From positions 92,041,262-92,105,261 of the forward strand of contig NC_092862.1 of NCBI RefSeq assembly GCF_032062135.1: a DNA stretch of 64,000 nt. The letters run 5' to 3'. The stretch is from Pyxicephalus adspersus. Taxonomy: Eukaryota > Chordata > Amphibia > Anura > Pyxicephalidae. The notes beneath the pieces are model-generated. The model was not told where the DNA came from and did no database searches. It saw only the letters and a list, made by a program, of their open reading frames with translations. Shown one piece after another: positions 10,870 to 21,612 of the stretch. Within the stretch, counting starts at the first letter, position 1, and every line of letters begins with the position of its first letter. A program made the translations under genes and the position numbers.

Positions 10870-11400
10870 CTTGATGTCAACATCCGGAGGCTTGCATACT
10901 TTTTGATCAAAGATATTGATTTCCGAACCTATTTTTAATACAATTATGGCTTTATAAACTGTTGTATGTGTTCCTTCTTTTTTAGTTACTATTTACATTT
11001 AGCTAATTTTTTTCTTGTGATTTCTTTACAGCATGATGTTACATTGCACTTTACCTTTCTAATTTTATTAATAACAAACTATTCAAAATTTACCATTCTT
11101 CCTAAATTAAACTTTACCAATAAGCCTCTTGTCAATATGTGAGTATCCAGAGGTTTTCATATTTTTCATCAAGATTTTAAGTGGTTCAGTTTTTTTTTTA
11201 AATACTACTAATATTACTACTAGTAATACTAGTATGTAAACTGCTGTGTGTTTTACTTGTTTTTTTAGTTATTATTGTCATTTAGCTAAATCTTTCTCTA
11301 TCAAGTTTGATCTTCACAATATTGTATTACATTGCACTTTACATGTCTAACTTTATTCATGTCAAAATAATAGAATTTACCCTTCTTCCTAAACTATACC
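10870..11400. repeat. Diverged direct duplication, offset about 288 bases
   Basis: Blocks such as TTTAGTTA-TATT, CATTTAGCTAA, TTACATTGCACTTTAC, TTTACC-TTCTTCCTAAA and ATCCGGAGGCTTGCATA / ATCCAGAGGTTTTCATA occur twice in the same order. ACATTGCACTTTAC starts at 11041 and again at 11329. The family is unknown. The duplication may belong to the decayed element to its left. Confidence 0.6.
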
Positions 11401-11632
11401 AACAACCCGCCAACCCTGATGGCCTGTTAACTGAGAGACAAAAAAAAAACAGCTTGCTGCATGACTGGTACTGTCATCCTCCGCCCAAAATACTCCTCAA
11501 TGAAAAAGTTAAAAAGAAAGTTTTAAAAAATTTTTTTATAAAAATGGTGGGGAATGAGCAGGCATTACCAATGACAGGAGCTAATTATAGTTAATTTTTT
11601 TTTTTTTGGGGGGGGTTAGTAGTACAGGTTGA

Positions 11633-12120
11633 CATTCAAAAATCCAGCAACCTCCGCACCTGAGGAATGCCAAATGTTCGAAAATTCCAGATTTTTGAAG
11701 GTTATATATGTTGTATAATTAAAATGAAATAACACTATATGAAATGACATTAAATGGAAAGCAACTGAAATTGTAATGTTCACCAACTAAATAAAACATT
11801 TTTACAGAATTTTGGTTCAACTCAACAAAATGCTTCAGAATGTTAATCATTACTGTACCCTCGAAAAGAAGCTAAATAGCAGATGGGCTGTCAGGATAAT
11901 CATCTTCATGACTGACAGTAACAGCATCCTCAGCAACAGGAACAGCTTCAATTTGTGCGGGGAAAGCAAGACCTAACAGCTGATTCTGGAGTACAGCAGC
12001 ATCAAAACATAAGCGGCGCCTCCAGAAAACAGTGTAAATTTGAAAATGCACTCCGAAATCCATGGCGGAAACTGAAGGATCCGGATTATCGATAGCCAGA
12101 TTTTTAAATGTCAACCTGTA
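11633..12120. mobile_element. Pogo/Tigger-like MITE, TA ends
   Basis: The left end is TA-CAGGTTGACATTCAAAAATCC. The right end is GGCCAGATTTTTAAATG-type sequence closing TGTCAACCTG-TA (12106-12120), the imperfect complement. TA at both ends fits a TA target. There is no transposase. The inverted termini resemble Tigger/pogo MITEs, which is an inference. Confidence 0.65.
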
Positions 12121-12384
12121 TTTTTTGCTTAGTTTATCATTCTACTTAATAAACTACAAGTCGTATTACACAAAAAGTGTGTCATCTGCATGTAACAGCT
12201 ACAATTACAATGTAACATGTTTCTTTGAATAATTGATGTAGCAAGATTTTGTAATGATCACTGAAGAATGAGACAACTTTTCATTGCTCTTGTACATAAA
12301 CCAAGATCACGGGGTTTTAAACTGATGAGGAGACACTTCTGGTCATAAAGTAAACCTGCTGTGCTTTGTATAGAGATGCCACGC
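12121..12384. other. Intergenic DNA, nothing recognised
   Basis: AT-rich sequence without a gene or repeat I can identify. Confidence 0.5.
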
Positions 12385-12560
12385 AATAGGCTTATTTATA
12401 AAAGCTCTCCAAGGCTGGATAGGATACACTTTCATCAGTGAAGCGGGGTGATCAGGCAATCCTGAAATGGATTTCTTCAAAGAAATTTGCTAGCAAATGT
12501 TTTGAATCCTGTAATAGATCCATTACAGGTTTGCCGGATCACCCAGCTTCACTGATGAAA
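12385..12560. mobile_element. Hairpin MITE family, copy 1
   Basis: The left half reads AAAGCTCTCCAAGGCTGGAT...ACACTTTCATCAGTGAAGC...GGATTTC. The right half is its complement, closing with GCTTCACTGATGAAAGTGT and ATCCTCTCC. The copy is one long inverted repeat of about 175 bases around GCTAGCAAATGTTTTGAATCC. Copy 2 follows directly. Confidence 0.75.
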
Positions 12561-12575
12561 GTGTATCCTCTCCAA

Positions 12576-12776
12576 TGGGTCTGATTTATTAAAGCTCTCC
12601 AAGGCTAAGCTGGATGGTACAGCAAACCTGGAATAGATTTCCTCAAAGTCATTGGCTATTTGTTAGCAAATGTTTTGAATCCTGGACCAGATCCATTCAA
12701 GGTTTGCTGGATCACCCAGCTTCACTGATGAAAGTGTATCCTCTCCAGCCTTAGAGAGCTTTAATAAATGAGGCCA
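12576..12776. mobile_element. Hairpin MITE family, copy 2 (tandem to copy 1)
   Basis: The copy runs from CTGATTTATTAAAGCTCTCC to AGAGAGCTTTAATAAATGAG. The central part AGCAAATGTTTTGAATCCTG and the arm CACCCAGCTTCACTGATGAA are shared with copy 1 and with copies at 47.0, 53.7, 54.9, 55.7 and 60.0 kb. The left arm has a deletion, so the hairpin is asymmetric. Confidence 0.75.
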
Positions 12777-12779
12777 AAT

Positions 12780-13890
12780 GTATTTAAACTCACATAGAAC
12801 AGGCAGATTTTTTTTTTTTACTTTTTTATTCAGTGGAAAAAACACATAATATATGCAAAATATTCAAATACTAAGTTTTTATAGGGTTTTTAACATCTTA
12901 TCACCTTGCAAAAAAAAGAAAAAAATCATTTTTTTAGACTTTCTTTTATGTGATTTGGTATTCTTTGCACAAGTCACCACATTCACTGAGCTCAGTAAAT
13001 TAATGTGAACAACCTTCACTGTCTAACTGCAGAATTAGATTTAAGCCTTTGGCATTTTCCTTACTGATTTATGTTAAAGTTGAACTCCATGTAAGATCCT
13101 GAATGACAGTAGTTTGGTGGTCTTTTAATTGCTGTTTCTTCTGCCACTCTAAGATTACACCACCTAAGTACCTCTGCAATGAGCTAATTGCCCCAACCCT
13201 TTTTTAACTCCATTTATAGAAGACCTATTGCAGCGGCTTCTGGGTGGTGCCTGGAAAATGACATTGTATCCAGCCATTCCTTAGATGTCTCAGCTCCAAG
13301 ACATGCAATCAGCCCCCAGTGTACCACCAGCTGTATTTCCTAATATGTAGGGCATGTTCTACCCGGCTGGAAGAAGAAGAAGCAGTCCTTCGCTGCCTAT
13401 CAGAAACAACAGGTGCCAAAGGTCATAATGTTAACCTTCTGGTGGTTAGATACAGTCATTTCAATTCTAATGTTTTGCATATTAGTGCACCATAAGGAAA
13501 AAAAAAACATCTGGTTCTTAGCAAGTTGTAAATTAAATCTAACTTCAAGTGTAAAACAACACACCAGATTTCACTGTATTATTATTTATTTACGACACCC
13601 ATGATTTAATAGCTATGAGAACCACCTTTTAGCTATACATTATGTCCATATGTTTAACACATTAGAATTGAAAGTATACTTGAAGTTTACTTCTTTTTTT
13701 CGTGACTGTACACTATTTACAGAAAAGTTTTTTCTCAGTCTATCCAGTTTGTTCTGAGCTCTATTTTTTTTTTAATCTGCCAATTTTTTGGCAATTCCTT
13801 GGCCGAGAAAAAAAACTTTCTCTACCATGACAATTAAATTGGTATGTAAATTATTAGCATCACAATCAATTCTGTAGCATTGAAATTACA
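12780..13890. other. Intergenic DNA, no identifiable feature
   Basis: AT-rich, with one moderately GC-rich patch (13200-13400). No gene or recognised repeat is seen. Confidence 0.45.
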
Positions 13891-13894
13891 TTTG

Positions 13895-14495
13895 CAACAG
13901 TCAAGCCCAGTCCGCTAGGGAAAATTGGACTATTTTATTTTCCTCTCTGGACTTTCTTTACCTAGATTGCGGTGACATTAGTATTACTCTGTCTAGTGCC
14001 CATTTGAGCGAATTCTCACAGTACTCATTTTGTATTATGTATTATATTTTCTCTTCAAAATAAGTAAAGAATACTTATGTTTGCCAAAAAGCCCCTCTTT
14101 CTCTTGCCTATCTTATCCTCATTTGTTCTCTAACAAACTTCGGGCTGGGAACAATTATTATGTCTGTATACATAGGACAGCGTTTTCATATGTAAATGTA
14201 ATGATTTTCATTGATTTAAACTATTTTAAATGCCTTTCTTCTTTCAAGTGCACCAGTCCTCTAGGAAAACTGTGACTATTGCATTCCTCTCTCTGGACAT
14301 TTTTCACCTAGATTGTATTGAAATTAGTATCACTCTGTCTAGTGCCCATTTGGATGATTTCTCACAGGACTTTTTTTGATTATGTATTATATTTTCCTTT
14401 CAAAATAAGTAAAAAGATTACATATATTTGCCAACTTCTTCACTCCTTTTTTGCTTTGTCATTTTCTCATTTGTTCTCTTGCTAATTGCAGGGGT
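13895..14495. repeat. Diverged direct duplication, offset 346 bases
   Basis: TCTGTCTAGTGCCCATTTG, GATTATGTATTATATTTTC-type and CAAAATAAGTAAA blocks occur in the same order in two adjacent copies. GTCTAGTGCC starts at 13991 and GTCT at 14337. CTCATTTGTTCTCT is also shared. This is an old tandem duplication of an unknown sequence. Confidence 0.75.
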
Positions 14496-14589
14496 GGTAC
14501 TTAGGCGGTGTAATTTTAGAGTAGGAGGTGGCAAAAAAAACATCTGTGAAAAGACTACCAAACTACTTTTACTACTCAGAACTGACCCA

Positions 14590-14960
14590 AAACAATAAAA
14601 TCACACTTACCTTCAATCCCGCAGCTCAGTCTGTCTGTCGGAAGGTTTCTTCCATCGGGTCCCAAATGTCCCGGTATCCATCTTCGGCCTGAGGCAGAGG
14701 GAGTGCCAAATGCTGCCATCTTCTCCTCTCTTCTTACGCTCTCTTCTTCCTACGTCACCCTATCTTGCACTGTGCAGGTGCGAGATCAGGTGACGTAGAT
14801 TTGGAAAAAAACTGCCGATCTCACTGTGCATGCATGCATTTTTTTTCCTTATTGATAAAAGGGCTCCTTCTCCGGATGCTCAAAATGCTCAGCCATGTGC
14901 AAGCAAGAGCCTCCTGGAATGCGTGACGTAGGTATCCCGGGAGGCTCTGCACTCTGCACT
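14590..14960 (-). mobile_element. MITE of the 45.3-kb family, reverse orientation
   Basis: The complement of 14601-14625 reads CTGCGGGATTGAAGGTAAGT, nearly identical to 45578-45597 in the TTA-flanked MITE. The GC-rich core (14620-14960) contains paired TACGTCACC / GGTGACGTA and a GGGAGGCTCT motif also shared with that element. A short CTCTGCA triplication occurs at 14945-14970. Boundaries are approximate. Confidence 0.5.
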
Positions 14961-15279
14961 CTGCACTCTGAGATACCCTTAACAACTTCTGCCCAAACCT
15001 GCTTGAGGAAACAGTTCATCAAATGACAAGGTTTTTCTGGCTAATTGCTTTTTCACTGCCAGGACACTAGGCACCCACTGAGCTTCCAATAACTCACCAA
15101 AGGTTTATTTGATGTGGCGTTATATGTTTGCATTATGACTGTACATACAAATGATTGTTAGGCAAAAGGATCGCTTAACTGCTGCCAAAACTCTATAAAC
15201 ACTTTTAAGCAGATCTATGTTTATCGTTAAAAAAATGCAAGCAGACAGGTATTTTGGTGGTAACCGGTGATGTCCCTTC

Positions 15280-15660
15280 TCCAATAAAATAAACTTACCT
15301 GTTTATTTGCAATCTTCTTTTCAATGTATGCTAGGCTGTGCATCGGGTTAACATGGCAGCCAGGAAATTAAGGTCAATAACCGGGCCAATCAAGATGGCT
15401 GAAGAATGGGAATCTAGAAGAAGACCAAGTGAAGGTTGTGGCACCTGCAGTGGAGCGTAGACAGGTGACTGTAATTTTAAAAAATGTGATCAGGAAAGTA
15501 ATAATCTTATTACAGAAAGGACAATGTCTCTTTTTGCAGAAAGGAAAATCACGGGCATGCGCAGTAGGAGCAGCCAGAAGCCTCCCAGCATTCATGTTGT
15601 ATGTATCCTCGGAGGCTCTTTGCTCCCATTCTGTGATCAAGAAATAAAGGGGGGGGGGGG
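15280..15660. repeat. Related GC-rich repeat fragment
   Basis: It starts with AAACTTACCTG (a donor motif on the minus strand). It carries GGGCATGCGCAGTAGGAGC and TCCTCGGAGGCTCTTTGCTC, similar to the cores at 14.6-14.96 and 45.4-45.5 kb. It ends in a G run (15648-15660). Its relation to that MITE family is likely but not certain. Confidence 0.4.
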
Positions 15661-16700
15661 CTTTACCCTTTTTTTTTTTTTTTAAAGGGTTTTAAATCCG
15701 CTCCCCTTAAAACAGATTTTACATCATTGTTTGGACCTAGGAGACAAGGTATCTATTTTTCATCCGTATAAGAAAATGCTAGAATTCTAGGCTTCACCTT
15801 CTATATGCTTTATCTTTTAGTATTATGGTCAACTTGCACTCCTTTCTCTCCTTTTTTATCTATTCTTTCCTTTCCCTCTTTGCCCCTTCTTACCTTGTTT
15901 ACATCTATGTGTGTACTTTCCCCTAGTTATCTACTGTATCCTTACTTTTTAATAAACATTAAAAATGCTAAGGTTTCCAATGCAATTGGAACTTTAAAAA
16001 TTATTCCTGTTTTCAAACTTTTGTTTTCTTTTTTTTTTTTTTTTGGTTATATCATTTGATTGCAAAGTCTATTTGTTTTATTGTACATGTTGATGTTCTT
16101 TATTTCATATTTGGTGTTCACTGGCACTTTTTCTGTGTAAACTGGCTGTATATGTATGTAGTTTCGTACAATGGTATACTTCTCAGTCTCATAGTTTTTT
16201 GTTTTTTTTTTATAAATTTTAATAAAAAGAAAATGCTACAATCTTAGTTTTGACAAGAATACTTAGACAGTCCAATGAACACGTGCACATGCCAGCAAAT
16301 CTCTTTTGAACTGCAGAACCTTTTTGTTATAGTATCATAAATTGCAAACTGAATAATTTATTTTTTGACAGATGAGTTGCAACAGATAGGAAGCATTCCA
16401 TGCCTTGGTAAAGAACACTCATTTTCAGTTTGTCTCTATACTTTATGGCTTTCACTGGGTTGTGATGAATTTTTAATAGCTTTCAAAGTGTAGCCAATGA
16501 AATAAAAGGTTTCATGCCATCTCCTATTCCATTCAGCAGCCTTTCCTTGTGTAGCTATGGATGACAGCAGCAGCACATGCCAATGCAAGCTATGCTAAAG
16601 TGTAGATTATAAAGCTGCTCCTCCCTCTCATGTGTAAGCAGTACAGGCTTTCTGCTTCAGCTCACTTCTCTCCTGATCACCAGCTCTGACAGCCACACTT
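15661..16700. other. Intergenic DNA just upstream of STAC
   Basis: AT-rich, with poly-T tracts at about 15669-15684 and 16029-16044. No repeat family is recognised. Base composition becomes more balanced from about 16540 towards the STAC leader. Confidence 0.45.
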
Positions 16701-16727
16701 CCATGTCCCATACCTCCAGGCTTTTTT

Positions 16728-16737
16728 ACTATAAAGG
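16728..16737 (+). promoter_or_regulatory. TATA-like box, candidate STAC core promoter
   Basis: CTATAAAG lies in a CT-rich context about 240 bases before the STAC start codon. If used, transcription would start around 16757-16765 and give a leader of about 210 bases. A CAGCTG E-box follows at about 16759. There is no CpG island. This is an inference from position and motif only. Confidence 0.4.
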
Positions 16738-16846
16738 GAGAACACAATTCACCCACACAGCTGCACAGCCCAGCAAAAACAATTCTAGTCACAACACTAC
16801 TTGCCTGGAAAGAAGAGACAGCACAGATTGCATAGTCTACAAGAAA

Positions 16847-16858
16847 ATGCTAAACTAG
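16847..16858 (+). promoter_or_regulatory. uORF 1 in STAC leader (3 codons)
   Basis: ATG-CTA-AAC-TAG, first of three short upstream ORFs ahead of the main start. Its presence in the mRNA depends on the true transcription start. Confidence 0.4.
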
Positions 16859-16873
16859 GCATTTAATGCAAAC

Positions 16874-16927
16874 ATGAGGACCTGTCTACACAAACTGGAC
16901 AAGCAGACAGCAGCAGATGCCCAATAA
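16874..16927 (+). promoter_or_regulatory. uORF 2 in STAC leader (17 codons)
   Basis: The ATG at 16874 has A three bases upstream and A at +4, and the frame closes at TAA 16925-16927. The predicted peptide is MRTCLHKLDKQTAADAQ. It lies 46 bases before the main start, so it could lower STAC translation if the leader includes it. Confidence 0.45.
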
Positions 16928-16928
16928 G

Positions 16929-16949
16929 ATGCCAGCATTTGCTATTTAA
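16929..16949 (+). promoter_or_regulatory. uORF 3 in STAC leader (6 codons)
   Basis: ATG at 16929 and stop TAA at 16947-16949, starting two bases after the uORF 2 stop. It ends 24 bases before the STAC ATG. Confidence 0.4.
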
Positions 16950-16973
16950 CTGACCTACTGCCAAGCAGAGAGA

Positions 16974-17081
16974 ATGATCCCTCCAAGCAGCACCATGGAA
17001 GACAGTATAGAGAAGGAGGAAGAACTTGGAAATACTGAACAGCCCCACTCTCCAGCTTCCACAAGTAGCCAGGAATCAAAG
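16974..17081 (+). CDS. STAC: STAC coding exon 1 (residues 1-36)
   Basis: STAC is a cytoplasmic adaptor with a C1 zinc finger and SH3 domains. The family binds L-type (CaV1) calcium channels and alters their inactivation and trafficking; STAC1 is mainly neuronal (family knowledge). This exon encodes 36 residues. It starts MIPPSS, like mammalian STAC, then has an acidic stretch (MEDSIEKEEELGN), and ends SPASTSSQESK, a segment strongly conserved in STAC. The exon ends in AAG followed by GTAATT at 17082, phase 0, which is the expected junction before the LQKLK block. I chose the ATG at 16974 because the MIPPSS start is conserved. An in-frame ATG at codon 8 has a stronger context (CACCATGG). Identity is very likely. 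Confidence 0.93.
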
Positions 17082-19285
17082 GTAATTTTGATTTTCCTAT
17101 GCACCTGAAATGACTGATATTACAGGTCTTTGCATATATTAGGTGGAAGAACCCCAAAAGCAGTAGCCCATAGTTTATAACCTTCTGTCTGAGTGCTGTT
17201 TGACATCCAAGACTAAAGATATAGAAATATATATTAGCAATTCTTGTTTTTTTTAATGTTTTGTAAATAAAGCTTATAAGGTTTATTCATGCAATATGAC
17301 AATCCTTGCCTTGGCAAATGTTAAACTGTAGTGTGAAATGATTTTGTTGCACATAAAGATAACAAAGACAGTTTGTGATAAATATAACATGAAGCTGCAA
17401 TACAAATGGGATTACACGTGTGAGGTTAATGTTCCCAAAAAGCATACCTTACCTACTTTGGAGATATATTCCAGATCTTAAAAATGAATGCAGCTTTGAA
17501 ATGTTAATATGTGCATATCTTGTACTTGTAAAATAAGGTAAAAGGGTTGGCATGGAATGTTCTGTATGCCACTAATGTCTGCAACTTAGGTCAGCTTCTG
17601 TGTACATTGATGTAGTAGTGTTATTATCACAGAGACCTAAACTGGCTATGAAGTCTCTCTGCTCTGTTGATCTTTACCAGTCAGGTGCACATAGCGAACA
17701 TGATTTCTATGAATACAAATGTTTAGATTTTTGCAGCCTAAACTGGCAATTAGTATGGTTCACTTCACTGCACTAATGGGGCAATGGAAACATGCTGGAA
17801 CACAATTCTGCAACAAATATGTAAGCATCCCCCACTGGATTAAATAGGGATGTTTGGTGAGAGTGTGCATTGAGCAGGAGTTGAATTAGGGTTTTTTTTT
17901 AATGCTAGTCAAACTTTAAAGAATTCATCATTTAGGTCACAGAGCAGTGTGAAAGGTTCATTGACCCACAGCAAATGGTAACAGGTTATTTTTGCTATGT
18001 AGTGAAAAAATTAAGGTAAGCAATCTTTTATAATCCAATCAAGTGAATTTATACGTGGCATTGTTGTTGGTTAAACTGAATGAGGTTATGCTGCCAGGTT
18101 GTAACGCTTACCCAGTTTAAACACCATTTATATGGCACACTATTAGTCAACTCTTTTTCTTAGATGTCAAAAGAAAATGTTCCATGACTAGAACAAATAG
18201 AATTCCTGATAATACATGGACCAAAAAATGATTCTGTTCCCCATTTATTATTCTTGAGGTTTATCTTTTTTTAAAAACTGATGAAAAATTAAATCCACTG
18301 ATTTCCACTGAAATAAATATAAAAAAAACTAGTTAGACTACATATTTATCCTACCATAAGGAATAATTGTATAGGGGCTGTAGATCCACTGGAAGACACA
18401 TATAGCCATAATTTCAGTAATTTCGGGTCACACAATAAAGTAAGTAAGCATGAGCTGTTTTTCATACGGGTCTTTAAAGAAGAAGGCAATATGCCTGTTC
18501 CCACACTTCTAGCTACCAAGCTTTGCTCTACAATTTTGCTTCTGGACTTGTACAGGCTATCTGGGTTTTTCCTAAAACTAAGGCAGGTTCTAGGGCAGCA
18601 GTCATTGGCTGGAAGTAGACCAGGAATGTAATTGTACATCTGATTATATATGTATTACATTACATTTGCCTTTCCAATCCACTGAGGCATTACTTGAATT
18701 CTGTTAGTTCATGTCGTTAAAGGGCCAGTCCTAGTAAATCTGACAAAATGCTGATTGGGGAATGCTGACTGCTTTCAAAGGTCTTTGAGCCAGGTATTAT
18801 TCTGTTGACCTCATTTAAGATGGTTAGGAACAATATTTTTTTGATGCCTATTAATGTTGCAACTTGACACAATTTGACACAACTTGCTTAACACATAGGC
18901 TGGTGACAGTCATGAGTCCCCTATAACTTCAGTCCAGTTAACATATCTCCAGGTATCATGGCTGCTCCATTAACTTTACCCTCATAAGACTTTCCCTCTG
19001 CATTTATTCCTCCGTGACTCATATACCAACGCTATCCCCTAATCACATAAACATACACCTTGTAGTGATGTCCATATACTTTCATGTAGAGTAATTTATC
19101 CAAACATTTGCGTAAGTTGACAGTGATAAGAAAATTGCTTGTATATGCCTAGCTAGCTTTATGGAGAAGAAGGACCAGAAGTCATTCTTGTTCCTATGTT
19201 ACGGTTTGATCACTAAAATCTTCTTGTGTTGGCAGACATTTGACACACATATATTTATACAAATTTTTTAAAGAAGTGGTAGAGT
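17082..19285. other. Proximal intron 1, no recognised repeat
   Basis: Mostly unique-looking AT-rich intronic sequence. No exon or mobile element was identified. Regulatory elements may be present but cannot be called by eye. Confidence 0.45.
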
Positions 19286-19805
19286 ACAGGTAGTCCCTGA
19301 ATTAAGGATATCCAACATACGGACGACTCCTAGATACGAACGGGCTTCTCTATGTGAACGGGCTTCCCTGTGTGCTTCCTGTGCAGGGCGGAGGTGGGAG
19401 GGGGGCATTTGCATGACTTGCAGAAGAAATCTTTTGCTAAACACAGCTGAGCTTGTGGGTGATCTTAGGGGGTGATATCTTTCTGTAGCCTCTTGTGACT
19501 CTTTAATGACCAAGACAAAGTATGCAGTTGTTTCTTTATGCATGTCAAAGCACAGCTTGCTCCAGACATTAATGAATGTCTAGGCTCCATAAGGTTTTTT
19601 TTTTTTTTTTTGCTTTGTTTGTGATTAACTCACAGTGAGGATTTTATACAATAACTGACACCACGCTGCCTAATAATATGTTGAGACAAACATCTCTATC
19701 CTAATTGCATTTATTAAAATAATGTACCCGTTCCAACTTACATACAAATTTAACTTAAGAACAAACCTATAATCCCTATCTCAAACGTAACCCCCTGGTT
19801 ACAAT
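19286..19805. mobile_element. Pogo/Tigger-like MITE, degenerate right end
   Basis: The left end is TA-CAGGTAGTCCCTGAATTAAGG, followed by ATACGAACGGGCTTC, a terminus I recognise from vertebrate Tigger/pogo-derived repeats. The right side contains CCAACTTACATACAAATT, AACTTAAGAACAAACCTA and AACGTAACCCCCTGG, the matching arm in complement form, but the last bases are lost. A poly-T run interrupts it at 19597-19612. There is no transposase. Confidence 0.65.
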
Positions 19806-21569
19806 TTGGTACTGATACTGTGCTTCTACAAAAAACATCAACAAAAATTTTACAAACCCCTATTTAAAACCATATGTGTATCCCTACTCAATACTCCTGT
19901 CATTCAGTTACTTCATCTGTGTCTAAGCTTACCTCTGCTCACACAGTTGCTTGAACTCTAGGACACAATGCAGCACACCTTTAGTGATGCAAAGATTTTT
20001 GTTATGGATTCATACACACCCCATAGTCTGGTCTGAGCAATCTATTAAAATGCATTTGGTTATTAAACTTACACGGTGGAATATGAAATAACCATAAGAC
20101 TTGGTAGCTGTCCAAGTAGATGATTAGCAGTAGGTATAGGGGCATGCAGGTAGGGTTTTCCACTTTTTCCATATGAATAAATGAATAAATAAAATACTAT
20201 TCAAAAACTTTAATAGAATTTCTTGTTTTTACTGATACGATAGGCTCTTTTTTTAGGTGCGTTTTAGGTACATATAAATATAGCAATGCTATTTTGGTCA
20301 TCAAGGGAGAACTTGATAACAAAATGTTGAATCTGACAGCAATCCGCCTTTATAATAGGTCACCTGTCTAGGTATTACTATTACTGTACTGTTACACAAT
20401 TACAGGTTGAGGGTTAGAGGTAGAAGAGTTTGATTTAGATTAGTTGTGATTACCTGATGACTGTAAAGGCTTTTCAAAGCGCTATAAATAGAACAGGGAT
20501 TTTTCTTCATGCCTTGTGTTTATAGGCTAATAGATTTACAAAAGCAATGGTGGGTAGCTTAATTTATCTGCTTGCCATTTTCAATATAATTTTCTATATG
20601 CAATCTTGCCTCTGGCAGTTTAAACTCAAGAGTGTGGTAGTGTAAAACTATTTAGTGACTCACACCCCAAATTAGAAAGTATATTAAAATGCATAAGATT
20701 TAATTTTGTGTACATTTTACAAATATATTATCTTCAAATTAAGTGTCATGCCTGTGTTCAATTTATAGGCTGGCTTTGCCTCCAAAATCCCACTTCTGAA
20801 AATGACATTTTAAATTAGTATTAGGACGGCAGTGATTTTGTTATTTGTGACTCATGGCTAGGATTCATCGAATACAGATGCCCTTCTGCTAATTCTGGTA
20901 ATTAAATTGTTCCACTCATCAGATCAATGCTGAATGTTTTTTTTCCATTGTATTTGTCATGTTAATGTTATGTTTTATATTGAGAAAAAATACATTGTAA
21001 ACTTCTACTCTGCCATATTGTGGTCTGTTAAGCCTACTTAATTCTCCAAAGTTTATTAAAAAATATTAACAGTTGTTTAGACAGGGAGGCTCTGATTTTT
21101 TATTACATATTGGAAGAAATTTAGAAAATGTATATTTATCAAGTGGTAAATGATCAAGCAGTGCACTGGGGCAGTTTATAGGAATATTAAATCTTTTGTA
21201 CCATGCTGTGGTAAGTGTCATTTGTAAGTGTAAGTTTCAAATCACATCTCTTCTAATGGGGGAATATGTGTTCCAGAGTCCCTACTGGGTCTATAGATGT
21301 GATCCATGAATATGCTTACATTATGTTGTCAATAATACATTTTCAAAACCAAATATAGATTCAGGCCTTGGGTACATTAGCTGTGTCCCTTGGAGAATGC
21401 AATTAACATGCAAATAAGGTGTAACCCTTTAACCTTTATTTTAATTATTTGAGAGGCAGTGAGATGATAAGTATTTTTAAAAATATAAAAAGATCAGTGA
21501 GGTGTGATATAAGGTCACACAAATAGTATTTATTATCAGTATACAAGCCATACACATTTACACAAACTG

Positions 21570-21570
<1 letters not shown>
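19806..21570. other. Intronic DNA, no recognised feature
   Basis: AT-rich intron without identifiable exon or repeat. Confidence 0.45.

Positions 21571-21609
<39 letters not shown>
21571..21609. repeat. (CA)n microsatellite, about 19.5 units
   Basis: An uninterrupted CA run follows CAAACTGT and ends in CTCTCTG. It is pure, so probably length-polymorphic. Confidence 0.97.

Positions 21610-21612
<3 letters not shown>

Noticed and set aside
15648..15684. G run followed by T run as a structured regulatory site
   Set aside because: Simple homopolymer tracts at the end of a repeat fragment; no further support.
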